Positions 1 to 6,295 of a stretch of DNA of 6,295 nt are shown one piece after another. The DNA is from Microbacteriaceae bacterium (lineage in GTDB: Bacteria > Actinomycetota > Actinomycetes > Actinomycetales > Microbacteriaceae): the NCBI GenBank assembly GCA_025463615.1, contig JAODAU010000430.1, positions 1 through 6,295 on the forward strand, given 5' to 3'. Both the position numbers and the translations under genes were made by a program. A model generated the notes under the pieces. It saw nothing but the letters and a program-made list of their open reading frames with translations, was not told the DNA's origin and made no database searches. Position 1 is the first letter of the stretch; every line of letters starts with the position of its first letter.

Positions 1-680
1 GGGATGCGGGCGACCCGGTCGAGCTCGCGCGCAAGTACTACGAGCAGGGCGCGGACGAGATCACCTTCCTCGATGTCACGGCAACCGTCGACAATCGGGC
101 AACCACCTACGACGTGGTGCGCGCGACGGCCGAGCAGGTCTTCATCCCGCTGACCGTGGGCGGCGGCGTGCGCGAGGCGGATGACGTGGCCCGCCTCCTC
201 GCGGTCGGTGCGGACAAGGTGGGCGTCAACAGCGCCGCGCTGCAGCGACCGGAACTGGTCGGCGAGATCGCGGATCGGTTCGGGGCGCAGGTGCTGGTGC
301 TCTCGCTCGACGTCAAGCGGTCGCCGGCCACGGCATCCGGTTTCGTCGTCACGACGCACGGCGGCCGCCGCGAGACCGACCGGGACGCGCTCGACTGGGC
401 GCGCGAGGTCGTCGAGCGCGGCGCGGGCGAGCTGCTCGTCAACTCGATCGACGCCGACGGCACCAAGGAGGGCTTCGACCTGGAGCTCGTGGGCCTGATG
501 CGCGAGCTCTCCCGCGTGCCCGTGATCGCCAGCGGGGGAGCCGGTTCCGTCGAGCACTTCGCGCCCTCCGTGCTGGCGGGGGCCGACGCCGTGCTCGCCG
601 CGTCGGTGTTCCACAACGGCGAGCTGACCGTGGGTGACGTGAAGCGGGAGCTCGCGGCATCCGGAATCGCAGTGAGGTAG
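1..680 (+). CDS. hisF: Imidazole glycerol phosphate synthase cyclase subunit HisF (5'-truncated)
   Basis: HisF forms the cyclase half of the HisF-HisH complex. It turns PRFAR plus ammonia delivered by HisH into imidazole glycerol phosphate and AICAR, in the cytoplasm. The reading frame is open from base 3 and gives about 225 residues, so roughly 30 N-terminal residues, including the first catalytic Asp (Asp11 in Thermotoga numbering), lie before the window. The visible part starts at DAGDPVELA and has the usual TIM-barrel landmarks: [12 protein letters not shown], the phosphate-binding TVGGGVR, the second catalytic Asp in LSLDVKR (codon 309-311), [13 protein letters not shown], and the C-terminal ASGGAG and LAASVFH phosphate loops. 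The stop codon at 678-680 is followed two bases later by the hisI start, so the two are surely cotranscribed. Identity is certain from the motifs. Upstream hisH and hisA/priA would be expected but are not visible. Confidence 0.97.
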   Translation, partial: DAGDPVELARKYYEQGADEITFLDVTATVDNRATTYDVVRATAEQVFIPLTVGGGVREADDVARLLAVGADKVGVNSAALQRPELVGEIADRFGAQVLVLSLDVKRSPATASGFVVTTHGGRRETDRDALDWAREVVERGAGELLVNSIDADGTKEGFDLELVGLMRELSRVPVIASGGAGSVEHFAPSVLAGADAVLAASVFHNGELTVGDVKRELAASGIAVR

Positions 681-682
681 CC

Positions 683-1060
683 ATGCAGACCGATATCGAC
701 TCCGTGCTCGACCGGGCCACGTTCGACGCGAACGGGCTGCTGCCGGCGATCATCCAGCAGTGGGACACGCGCGACGTGCTCATGCTCGGCTACATGGACC
801 GCGAGGCGCTGCGCCGCACCCTCACCGAGGGCAGGGTCACGTTCTGGTCGCGCTCGCGCCAGGAGTACTGGCGCAAGGGCGACACCTCGGGCAACCGCCA
901 GTACGTCAAGACGGCGGCGTTCGACTGCGACGCGGACACGCTCCTGCTCACGGTCGACCAGGTGGGCGCGGCCTGCCACACGGGCGCACACGCCTGCTTC
1001 GACGTAGACCCCCTCGACCCCGTCGTGGGCAGTTCGGTGATTGAAGGTACGGATGTCTGA
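683..1060 (+). CDS. hisI: Phosphoribosyl-AMP cyclohydrolase HisI
   Basis: HisI is a cytoplasmic zinc enzyme that opens the adenine ring of phosphoribosyl-AMP to give ProFAR, the third step of histidine synthesis. The protein has 125 residues, the normal size for a single-domain cyclohydrolase. It is not fused to the HisE pyrophosphohydrolase, as is usual in Actinobacteria. Visible signatures are FWSRSR (54-59), [11 protein letters not shown] (63-73), DCDAD (81-85), where the three Asp residues bind Mg and Cys82 is a zinc ligand, and CHTGAHACF (98-106), with Cys98 and Cys105 as the other zinc ligands. The ATG at 683 lies two bases after the hisF stop and has a GTGAGG Shine-Dalgarno-like stretch at 672-677, inside the end of hisF. 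Its 3' end overlaps the trpE start by eight bases, linking the histidine and tryptophan genes. Confidence 0.97.
   Translation: MQTDIDSVLDRATFDANGLLPAIIQQWDTRDVLMLGYMDREALRRTLTEGRVTFWSRSRQEYWRKGDTSGNRQYVKTAAFDCDADTLLLTVDQVGAACHTGAHACFDVDPLDPVVGSSVIEGTDV
1043..1047 (+). promoter_or_regulatory. Ribosome binding site of trpE, within hisI
   Basis: GAAGG lies five bases before the ATG at 1053. This favours that ATG over the in-frame TTG at 1041, which would put the Shine-Dalgarno sequence inside the coding region. The site lies within the last codons of hisI, so ribosomes finishing hisI would pass directly over it and translation of the two genes may be coupled. Confidence 0.65.
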
Positions 1061-2576
1061 CACGACCACCCGATCCCAGTTCGATGCGCTGCTCGCCGAG
1101 CACCGCGTCGTGCCGGTGATCCGCGAGCTCTTCGCCGACGGCGAGACGCCCGTGGGCATCTATCGCAAGCTCGCCAGGGGCGAGGCGGGCACGTTCCTGC
1201 TCGAGTCCGCCGAGCAGGGCGGCATCTGGAGCCGCTACTCGTTCATCGGCGTCTCCAGCTTCGGCGTGCTCACCCAGGCCGACGGCCTGGCCACCTGGCT
1301 CGACTACGGCCTGGACGCGCAGCGCGCCCTGGGCACGGATGCCGCGGCCACCCCCCTCGCGGCCCTCGGCCACCTCTACGAGCGGTGGGCCACCCCGCGC
1401 GTCGCCGGTCACCCGCCGCTCACCGGCGGCCTCGTCGGGTTCATCGGCTGGGAGGCGATCCGGCAGATCGAGCGGCTGCCGAACATCCCGCCGGCCGACT
1501 ACGACATTCCGGGCCAGGCGATGAGCTTCGTGTCGGAGCTCGTGGTCGTCGACCATCGCACCGGTGCCGTGCTGCTCATCGCCACCGCGCTGAACGACGG
1601 CGTCGACGGGCCGGATGCCCTCTGGGCCGACGCGAAGTCGCGCCTCGACACCCTGCAGGCCGGCCTCGCCGAGCCCGCCGAGGCCTGGCTGGCGGAGGTG
1701 GACCTCGGCGTCGCGCCGACCCCGACCCCGCGCATCCTCCCGGAGGAGTTCACCGAGGCGATCGAGCGGTCGAAGCAGCACATCCGCGACGGCGACGTGT
1801 TCCAGGTGGTGATCTCGCAGCGCTTCGACCACGAGATCACCGCCGAGCCGATCGACGTCTACCGCGTGCTGCGCACCCTCAACCCGAGCCCGTACATGTA
1901 CCTGCTCTCGCTGGTGTCGCCGTCGGGCGAGCCGTACTGGATCGTCGGGTCGTCGCCCGAGGCGCTGGTGAAGGTGGAGGATCGTCGCGTCTACATGCAC
2001 CCGATCGCCGGCTCGCGCCCGCGCGGCGTGGGACCGGAGGAGGACCTCGCCCTCGCCGACGAGCTGCTCGGCGACCCGAAGGAGCGCGCCGAGCACCTCA
2101 TGCTGGTCGACCTGGCCCGCAACGACCTGCAGAAGGTCTGCGCGCCCGGCACCGTCGAGGTGAGCGAGTTCATGCAGGTGGAGCGGTTCAGCCACATCAT
2201 GCACCTCGTCTCGTCAGTGGAGGGCGACCTGCGGCCCGAGTGCTCCCCGCTGGATGTCTTCCGCGCCACCTTCCCGGCGGGCACGCTCTCGGGCGCGCCG
2301 AAGCCCCGGGCGCTGGAGATCATCGACGACCTGGAGGCCGCCCAGCGCGGGCTCTACGGCGGCGTGGTGGGGTACTTCGGCTTCGCCGGCGACCTCGACC
2401 TCGCGATCGCGATCCGCACCACCACGATCTCGGGCGGCGTCGCACGCGTGCAGGCCGGTGCCGGCCTCGTTGCAGACTCCGACCCGGACGCCGAGTACCG
2501 CGAGTCGCAGAACAAGGCCGCGGCGCCCCTGCGCGCGGTGGCCGTGGCGAACGCGATGCGGCGGGTCGAGCGATGA
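1053..2576 (+). CDS. trpE: Anthranilate synthase component I TrpE
   Basis: TrpE converts chorismate and ammonia to anthranilate and pyruvate, the committed step to tryptophan. In the cell the ammonia comes from the glutaminase subunit TrpG. The protein has 507 residues from the chosen ATG, typical of stand-alone TrpE with no fused TrpG domain. The N-terminal part carries LLES (49-52), and NPSPYM lies at 277-282; both belong to the tryptophan feedback site in this family. The C-terminal chorismate-binding domain shows [10 protein letters not shown] (299-308), PIAGSRPRG (317-325), [12 protein letters not shown] (347-358), [11 protein letters not shown] (381-391) and [11 protein letters not shown] (407-417). 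By motif alignment with Serratia TrpE, His384 is the catalytic His, and Glu347 and Glu484 are the Mg ligands. The LLES element, full length and trp neighbours favour TrpE over PabB or isochorismate synthases. The end overlaps the next gene by four bases. Confidence 0.97.
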   Translation: MSDTTTRSQFDALLAEHRVVPVIRELFADGETPVGIYRKLARGEAGTFLLESAEQGGIWSRYSFIGVSSFGVLTQADGLATWLDYGLDAQRALGTDAAATPLAALGHLYERWATPRVAGHPPLTGGLVGFIGWEAIRQIERLPNIPPADYDIPGQAMSFVSELVVVDHRTGAVLLIATALNDGVDGPDALWADAKSRLDTLQAGLAEPAEAWLAEVDLGVAPTPTPRILPEEFTEAIERSKQHIRDGDVFQVVISQRFDHEITAEPIDVYRVLRTLNPSPYMYLLSLVSPSGEPYWIVGSSPEALVKVEDRRVYMHPIAGSRPRGVGPEEDLALADELLGDPKERAEHLMLVDLARNDLQKVCAPGTVEVSEFMQVERFSHIMHLVSSVEGDLRPECSPLDVFRATFPAGTLSGAPKPRALEIIDDLEAAQRGLYGGVVGYFGFAGDLDLAIAIRTTTISGGVARVQAGAGLVADSDPDAEYRESQNKAAAPLRAVAVANAMRRVER

Positions 2577-3166
2577 AGTCGCCGCGAAGGCTCAAGAACC
2601 TCACGCTCCTCGCCGGCGTCGTGCTCGCCGGCCTCATCCTGCTCACCTGGACCGGCCAGTGGTTCTCGCTCACCCTCGACGGGCGCTCGAGCAGCCACAG
2701 CACGATCGCCGTCTCGGGGGATGTGGCGGCGCCCGCACTCATCGCGCTGGCCCTCGCCAACCTCGCGCTCGTCGCGGCCCTCGCGATCTCCGGGCCGGTC
2801 ATCCGCCTGGTCCTCGCGATCGTCGAGGTCGTGCTGGGCTTCACCGTCGGCCTCTCGGCCGTCGCGGCGATCGCCGACCCGGTGCACGCGAGCGCCTCGG
2901 CCATCTCGGCCGCCACCGGCGTCACGGGCGACAGGTCGCTGGACGCCCTGGTCACCTCGGTCAGCACCAGCCCGTGGCCGTGGTTCGCCGCGGTCGTCGG
3001 CGTGCTCGTCATGGCCCTCGGCGTCTTCCTCGCGATCACCGGCCGGGCCTGGCCGGGGTCGTCGCGCAAGTACCAGGCGGCGCGCCTCGAGACCACGGAA
3101 CCGGGGGAGAACCCGGTCGCCGACTGGGACACCCTGAGCGGTGGCAGCGATCCGACCGCACGCTAG
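2573..3166 (+). CDS. Trp-operon-associated integral membrane protein (TIGR02234-like)
   Basis: This 197-residue protein of unknown function matches, by position and pattern, the membrane protein found beside trpE in many Actinobacteria (TIGR02234 / Trp_oprn_chp, assigned from memory). The sequence shows four hydrophobic segments at about 10-25, 52-72, 76-100 and 136-156. A short basic N-terminus (KSPRRLK) is probably cytoplasmic. WTGQWFSL (26-33) follows helix 1, and the conserved-looking GRAWPGSSRKYQ (157-168) follows helix 4. The tail from about 168 on is polar and likely disordered, and with four helices it should also face the cytoplasm. There is no signal-peptidase or lipobox motif and no catalytic signature. 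The ATG at 2573 overlaps the trpE stop as ATGA and has no strong Shine-Dalgarno sequence, so translation is likely coupled to trpE. The position suggests a link to tryptophan or its precursors, for example transport or membrane anchoring, but this is inference only. Confidence 0.9.
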   Translation: MKSPRRLKNLTLLAGVVLAGLILLTWTGQWFSLTLDGRSSSHSTIAVSGDVAAPALIALALANLALVAALAISGPVIRLVLAIVEVVLGFTVGLSAVAAIADPVHASASAISAATGVTGDRSLDALVTSVSTSPWPWFAAVVGVLVMALGVFLAITGRAWPGSSRKYQAARLETTEPGENPVADWDTLSGGSDPTAR

Positions 3167-3169
3167 ACT
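3141..3169 (+). promoter_or_regulatory. Possible internal promoter for the 3197 gene and trpCBA
   Basis: TAGACT at 3164-3169 fits the actinobacterial -10 pattern TAnnnT. GTGGCA at 3141-3146 matches four of six bases of TTGACA, with a 17-base spacer. The -10 overlaps the end of the preceding membrane-protein gene. It opens onto an unusually A/T-rich stretch (3167-3188), and a transcript starting near 3176 would have a leader of about 20 bases. Only the sequence pattern supports it, and the -35 is weak. Confidence 0.4.
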
Positions 3170-3185
3170 TTTGCTGGACATTTAC

Positions 3186-3192
3186 GAAGGAG
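3186..3192 (+). promoter_or_regulatory. Strong Shine-Dalgarno site for the 3197 gene
   Basis: GAAGGAG lies four bases before the GTG at 3197 and is the best match to the anti-Shine-Dalgarno sequence in the window. It fixes the GTG as the start. The gap it lies in, unlike the other trp junctions, leaves no overlap, so this gene does not depend on coupling to the one before it. Confidence 0.8.
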
Positions 3193-3196
3193 CCCT

Positions 3197-3427
3197 GTGA
3201 GCGACGAATTCCAAGAGCCGAGCGAAGGCAATTCGCCGGCGGCGTGGACCGCTGTGATCATCATGCTGGTCGCATTCGCGATCGGCACCGTCGCGTTCGT
3301 GCTGGGCTTCGCTCCCGTCGTCTGGGCGGCCGCGGGACTCCTCGTCGTGGGGCTCATCGTCGGCCTCGTGCTCTCGCGCATGGGCTACGGGGTCTACGGC
3401 GCGAAGTACACGTCGAAGGAACACTGA
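3197..3427 (+). CDS. Small two-helix membrane protein of the trpE-trpC interval (DUF6704-like)
   Basis: This is a 76-residue protein of unknown function. A short acidic N-terminus (MSDEFQEPSE) leads into GNSPAAWTAV (11-20), then two hydrophobic helices at about 16-38 and 41-60, separated by a Gly-Phe-Ala-Pro turn. It ends in a polar tail with MGYGVYGAKY (62-71). Small proteins with a PAAWT-type motif occur at this position in other Actinobacteria. I recall them as DUF6704, where an HG pair usually precedes the motif; here it is EG, and the family name is from memory. There is no signal peptide, cysteine or enzyme motif. It is too long and too poor in Trp (two residues) to be an attenuator leader peptide. 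It starts with GTG after a strong ribosome binding site and a possible promoter, and ends four bases before trpC, so it probably heads a trpCBA subtranscript. A role as a small partner of the preceding membrane protein is only a guess. Confidence 0.88.
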   Translation: MSDEFQEPSEGNSPAAWTAVIIMLVAFAIGTVAFVLGFAPVVWAAAGLLVVGLIVGLVLSRMGYGVYGAKYTSKEH

Positions 3428-3431
3428 CCCG

Positions 3432-4202
3432 GTGCTCTCCGATCTCGTCGCCGGTTCCCTCGAGGATGCCGCGGCCCGCAGGTCCCTCCGTCCCCTCGCG
3501 CAGGTCGAGGCCGAGGCACTCGCGCGCCCGGCCGCCATCGACGCCCTCGAGGCCCTTGCGCCGCGCGACCGCGTGCGCATCATCGCCGAGGTGAAGCGGG
3601 CCAGCCCGTCCCGCGGGGCCCTCGCGGACATCCCCGACCCGGCCGTGCTCGCCTCCAGCTACCAGACCGGCGGCGCCAGTGCCATCAGCGTGCTCACCGA
3701 GCAGCGCAGGTTCCTCGGGTCGCTCGCCGACCTCGAGGCCGTGCGCGACGCCGTGACGCTGCCCGTGCTGCGCAAGGAGTTCATCGCCGAGCCGTACCAG
3801 GTGCTCGAGGCGCGCGCCGCGGGCGCCGACCTCGTGCTGCTCATCGTCGCCGCGCTCGACCAGCCCACGCTCGTCGCGCTGCACGACCTGACCCGCCAGC
3901 TCGGCATGACCGCCCTCGTCGAGACGCACAGCGCCGACGAGGTCGAACGCGCCGTCGACCTCGGCGCGGGGCTCGTCGGGGTCAACGCCCGCGACCTCTC
4001 CACCTTCGAGCTCGACCAGGACCTGTTCGGGTCGCTGGCCGATCGCATCCCGTCCGGGGTCATCCGCGTCGCCGAGTCCGCCGTCAAGTCGGCCGAGGAC
4101 GTGGCGCACTACCGCCGCGCCGGCGCCGACGTGGTGCTCGTGGGCGAGGCGCTCGTCACGGGCGACCCGGTCGCCACCCTCGAATCGTTCCTCGCCGCAT
4201 GA
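3432..4202 (+). CDS. trpC: Indole-3-glycerol phosphate synthase TrpC
   Basis: TrpC decarboxylates and closes carboxyphenylamino-deoxyribulose phosphate to indole-3-glycerol phosphate in the cytoplasm. The 256-residue protein is the size of a single-domain enzyme, without the fused TrpF domain of E. coli. Family landmarks are [12 protein letters not shown] (51-62), with catalytic Glu53 and Lys55, LRKEF (Lys115), LVETH (Glu164), GVNARDL (Asn185) and AES (Glu215, Ser216). VLVGEALV (235-242) forms the last phosphate loop. The residue after AES is Ala217, where most homologues I recall have Gly (ESGI/ESGV). The GTG at 3432 gives the expected N-terminus ([12 protein letters not shown]). It sits four bases after the previous stop, with GAAGGA at 3415-3420 as a somewhat distant ribosome binding site. 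The 3' end overlaps trpB as ATGA. Confidence 0.97.
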   Translation: MLSDLVAGSLEDAAARRSLRPLAQVEAEALARPAAIDALEALAPRDRVRIIAEVKRASPSRGALADIPDPAVLASSYQTGGASAISVLTEQRRFLGSLADLEAVRDAVTLPVLRKEFIAEPYQVLEARAAGADLVLLIVAALDQPTLVALHDLTRQLGMTALVETHSADEVERAVDLGAGLVGVNARDLSTFELDQDLFGSLADRIPSGVIRVAESAVKSAEDVAHYRRAGADVVLVGEALVTGDPVATLESFLAA

Positions 4203-5413
4203 CGAACCTCAGGGACGTCGACGGCCCCTTCTTCGGCGAATACGGCGGGCGCTTCATGCCCGAGTCGCTCGTCGCCGCGATCGACGAGCTGACCGCCGCC
4301 TACGAGTGGTCGAAGACCGATCCGTCGTTCCGCGCCGAGCTCGCCGAGCTGCACCGCACCTACACCGGCCGCCCCTCGATCATCACCGAGGTGCCGCGGT
4401 TCGCCGAGCACGCGCGCGGCGCGCGCATCATCCTCAAGCGCGAGGACCTCAACCACACCGGCTCGCACAAGATCAACAACGTGCTCGGGCAGGCCCTGCT
4501 CACCCGCAGGATCGGCAAGACCCGCGTGATCGCCGAGACCGGCGCCGGCCAGCACGGCGTCGCGACCGCGACCGCAGCGGCCCTCTTCGGCCTCGAGTGC
4601 ACCATCTTCATGGGCGAGGTCGACACGCAGCGCCAGGCGCTCAACGTGGCCAGGATGCGGCTGCTCGGCGCCGAGGTCGTCTCCGTGACCACCGGCTCCC
4701 GCACCCTCAAGGACGCGATCAACGAGGCCTACCGCGAGTGGGTCACGTCGGTCGAGACGACCAACTACATCTTCGGTACGGCGGCCGGGCCGCACCCGTT
4801 CCCGGCCATGGTTCGCGACTTCCAGAAGATCATCGGTGAGGAGGCGCGCCAGCAGGTGCTCGACCTCACCGGGCGGCTGCCGGATGCCGTGGCGGCCTGC
4901 GTGGGCGGGGGCTCGAACGCGATCGGCATCTTCCACGCCTTCCTCGACGACCCCTCCGTCGCGCTCTACGGCTTCGAGGCGGCCGGCGACGGGGTGGACA
5001 CGGAGCGGCACGCCGCGTCGATCGAGCGCGGGCGCCCCGGCATCCTGCACGGTGCGCGCAGCTACCTGCTCCAGGACGAGGACGGCCAGACGATCGAGTC
5101 GCACTCGATCTCGGCGGGCCTCGACTACCCGGGCGTCGGCCCGGAGCACGCGTGGCTCGCCGACATCGGCCGCGCCTCGTACCTGCCGGCGACCGACACC
5201 GAGGCGATGGAGGCCCTGCGGCTGCTCAGCCGCACGGAGGGCATCATCCCGGCCATCGAGTCCGCGCACGCCCTGGCCGGTGCGCTGAGGCTGGGCCGTG
5301 AGCTCGGGGCGGAGTCGATCATCCTCGTGAACCTCAGCGGGCGCGGCGACAAGGACGTGGCGACCGCCGGCGCCTGGTTCGACCTGTTCGACGAGGGGGC
5401 GAGGCAGGAATGA
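4199..5413 (+). CDS. trpB: Tryptophan synthase beta chain TrpB
   Basis: TrpB is the PLP-dependent subunit that condenses indole, channelled from TrpA, with L-serine to make tryptophan. It has 404 residues, normal for the TrpB1 class that pairs with TrpA. Visible features are [12 protein letters not shown] (11-22), HTGSHKIN (86-93) with the PLP lysine Lys91, ETGAGQHG (113-120) with catalytic Glu113, GGGSNAIG (236-243) binding the PLP phosphate, [16 protein letters not shown] (302-317) with Asp309 in the COMM/serine-closure region, and LSGRGDKD (379-386) with Ser380 near the PLP ring nitrogen. All key residues are present. The ATG at 4199 overlaps the trpC stop. I see no purine-rich Shine-Dalgarno sequence just upstream, so reinitiation by ribosomes leaving trpC is likely. 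The 3' end overlaps trpA in the same way. Confidence 0.98.
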   Translation: MTNLRDVDGPFFGEYGGRFMPESLVAAIDELTAAYEWSKTDPSFRAELAELHRTYTGRPSIITEVPRFAEHARGARIILKREDLNHTGSHKINNVLGQALLTRRIGKTRVIAETGAGQHGVATATAAALFGLECTIFMGEVDTQRQALNVARMRLLGAEVVSVTTGSRTLKDAINEAYREWVTSVETTNYIFGTAAGPHPFPAMVRDFQKIIGEEARQQVLDLTGRLPDAVAACVGGGSNAIGIFHAFLDDPSVALYGFEAAGDGVDTERHAASIERGRPGILHGARSYLLQDEDGQTIESHSISAGLDYPGVGPEHAWLADIGRASYLPATDTEAMEALRLLSRTEGIIPAIESAHALAGALRLGRELGAESIILVNLSGRGDKDVATAGAWFDLFDEGARQE

Positions 5414-6195
5414 CGACCCTCTCCACCGCCGCCGCCGTCATCGCGGCCCGCCGCGACGCGGGCACCGGCGCGCTCGTCGGCTATCTTCCGATCGGGTTCC
5501 CCGACCTCGCCACCAGCATCGACGCGGCCGTGGCCCTGGTCGAGAACGGCGTGGACATCCTGGAGCTCGGCCTGCCGTACTCCGACCCGGTGATGGACGG
5601 CCTCGTCATCCAGCAGGCGACGCAGACCGCGCTGGCCGCCGGATTCCGCGTGCGCGACATCTTCACCGCCGTCGAGGGCATCCGCGCCCGCGTCGACGCG
5701 CCCACGCTGGTGATGACCTACTGGAACCCGGTGGTGCAGTACGGCGTCGACCGGTTCGCCGACGACCTCGTGAACGCCGGGGGAGCGGGCCTCATCACGC
5801 CCGACATCACGCCGGACTCGGCCGCGGACTGGCTCGCCACGAGCGAGCGCACCGGCCTCGACCGAGTGTTCCTCGCGGCGCCCTCGAGCACGGATGCCCG
5901 GATCGCCGACACGGTCGAGGCGAGCCGCGGCTTCGTCTACGCCGTCTCGACCATGGGCATCACCGGCGCGCGCCAGGACGTGGATGCCGCGGCCCGCGGC
6001 CTCGTCGCCCGCCTCAAGCACGCCGGCGCCGAGAACGCCTGCGTCGGCATCGGGATCTCGACCGCCGACCAGGTCACCGAGGTGCTGCAGTACGCCGACG
6101 GCGCCATCGTCGGCTCCGCACTCGTCAAGGCCCTCGCCGACGGCGGGGTGTCCGCCGTCGCGTCGGCGGCGGCCCGCCTGAGCGCGGGCCTGTAA
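5410..6195 (+). CDS. trpA: Tryptophan synthase alpha chain TrpA
   Basis: TrpA is a TIM-barrel enzyme that splits indole-3-glycerol phosphate into indole and glyceraldehyde-3-phosphate and passes indole through a tunnel to TrpB. The 261-residue protein is of usual length. It has GYLPIGFPD (24-32) and [14 protein letters not shown] (51-64), with catalytic Glu52 and Asp63 (Glu49 and Asp60 in Salmonella). It also has TYWNP (103-107), the flexible loop STMGITGAR (180-188), VGIGIST (212-218) and AIVGSALVK (232-240) for phosphate binding. Residue 65 is Leu where homologues such as Salmonella and mycobacterial TrpA have Pro after DG. The ATG at 5410 overlaps the trpB stop by four bases, with GAGGCAGG at 5401-5408 as a short-spaced ribosome binding site. 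This is the last trp gene in the cluster; no hairpin followed by a T run is seen after its stop. Confidence 0.98.
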   Translation: MTTLSTAAAVIAARRDAGTGALVGYLPIGFPDLATSIDAAVALVENGVDILELGLPYSDPVMDGLVIQQATQTALAAGFRVRDIFTAVEGIRARVDAPTLVMTYWNPVVQYGVDRFADDLVNAGGAGLITPDITPDSAADWLATSERTGLDRVFLAAPSSTDARIADTVEASRGFVYAVSTMGITGARQDVDAAARGLVARLKHAGAENACVGIGISTADQVTEVLQYADGAIVGSALVKALADGGVSAVASAAARLSAGL

Positions 6196-6198
6196 CCT
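6193..6198 (+). promoter_or_regulatory. Weak candidate -10 element before lgt
   Basis: TAACCT overlaps the trpA stop codon, fits TAnnnT, and lies about 42 bases before the lgt start. No recognisable -35 hexamer is found 16-18 bases upstream. lgt may equally be read through from the trp genes, since no terminator separates them. Confidence 0.2.
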
Positions 6199-6240
6199 TA
6201 GTTCTCTCCGGACCCCCGGCACGAAAGGCAACCTGGAACC

Positions 6241-6295
6241 GTGGTTCTTCCCCTCAGCATCCCCAGCCCGAGCGGCGGCTGGCAGGTTTTCAACC
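6241..6295 (+). CDS. lgt: Prolipoprotein diacylglyceryl transferase Lgt (3'-truncated)
   Basis: Lgt is a polytopic inner-membrane enzyme that moves diacylglycerol from phosphatidylglycerol to the lipobox cysteine of prelipoproteins, the first step of bacterial lipoprotein maturation. Only the first 18 codons are in the window, reading MVLPLSIPSPSGGWQVFN. The SIPSP motif followed by an aromatic residue matches the N-terminus of actinobacterial Lgt as I know it, and lgt follows trpA in many Actinobacteria. The catalytic His and Arg residues lie beyond the window. The frame has stops at 6193-6195 and 6199-6201 and no other start between there and 6241, so the GTG is the only start available. GAAAGG at 6223-6228 is the likely ribosome binding site, with a rather long 12-base spacing. 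Identity rests on few residues plus synteny. Confidence 0.8.
   Translation, partial: MVLPLSIPSPSGGWQVFN

Noticed and set aside
1041..1052. TTG at 1041 as the trpE start
   Set aside because: It would add only four residues and place the GAAGG ribosome binding site within the coding region; ATG at 1053 has proper spacing.
107..1159. Minus-strand open frame opposite hisF and hisI (350 codons)
   Set aside because: It is antisense to two clearly functional genes, with a Ser/Thr/Arg-rich composition typical of a reverse reading and no domain.
948..2204. Long open frame on the minus strand opposite trpE (418 codons)
   Set aside because: It lies wholly antisense to trpE and the end of hisI. Its product is rich in Arg, Gly, Val, Asp and His in the pattern produced by reading a high-GC gene backwards, and shows no recognisable domain.
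1385..2572. In-frame upstream extension of the 2573 membrane protein, starting within trpE
   Set aside because: The extra sequence is an Arg/Pro/Ala-rich off-frame reading of trpE. The real protein begins at the ATGA overlap with a normal membrane-protein N-terminus.
3197..3427. Small gene before trpC as a tryptophan attenuator leader peptide
   Set aside because: It has 76 residues with two separated Trp codons, encodes two membrane helices, and is not followed by a hairpin with a T run before trpC.
4109..6231. Long minus-strand open frames opposite trpB and trpA (386 and 368 codons)
   Set aside because: Both are antisense shadows of well-identified genes, with biased composition and no motif; such frames are expected when third positions are nearly always G or C.
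6181..6240. Transcription terminator between trpA and lgt
   Set aside because: No GC-rich inverted repeat followed by a T tract could be found; the stretch holds only a weak -10-like element and a ribosome binding site.

Overview
The window looks like chromosomal DNA from a high-GC Gram-positive actinobacterium, most likely in or near the Microbacteriaceae. Four things suggest this: very strong G/C preference at third codon positions; GTG starts beside ATG; the gene order hisF-hisI-trpE-(two small membrane proteins)-trpC-trpB-trpA-lgt, which is known from Actinobacteria; and repeated CGGATGCC/GGCATCCG words, which I associate with Microbacteriaceae from memory. All genes are on the + strand and are packed almost without gaps.

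Positions 1-1060 hold the end of histidine biosynthesis: the 3' part of hisF (cyclase subunit of imidazole glycerol phosphate synthase) and complete hisI (phosphoribosyl-AMP cyclohydrolase). trpE (1053-2576, anthranilate synthase component I) begins inside the last codons of hisI. It is followed, with overlapping stop/start codons, by a four-helix membrane protein of the Trp-operon-associated family (2573-3166). After a 30-base gap, the only clearly A/T-rich stretch here, comes a 76-residue two-helix membrane protein (3197-3427). That gap carries a strong Shine-Dalgarno sequence and a plausible -10 element. Next are trpC (3432-4202), trpB (4199-5413) and trpA (5410-6195), the last two joined by ATGA overlaps. 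A 45-base gap leads to the first 18 codons of lgt (6241 to the window end).

TrpE makes anthranilate from chorismate, using ammonia supplied by a TrpG partner not encoded here. TrpC closes the indole ring, and TrpA and TrpB turn indole-3-glycerol phosphate plus serine into tryptophan. The trpG, trpD and trpF functions are absent from the window. In many Actinobacteria the TrpF step is done by the bifunctional HisA/PriA enzyme, which would fit the his-trp linkage, but that gene lies outside what can be seen. There is no room for a leader-peptide attenuator in front of trpE.

Most of the window is ordinary core metabolism. The points that deserve a second look are the two uncharacterised membrane proteins inside the trp operon, the possible internal promoter before the second of them, the dispersed octamer, and a few substitutions next to active-site residues in TrpC and TrpA. 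I found no mobile element, CRISPR array, RNA gene, convincing terminator or new defence-like system.
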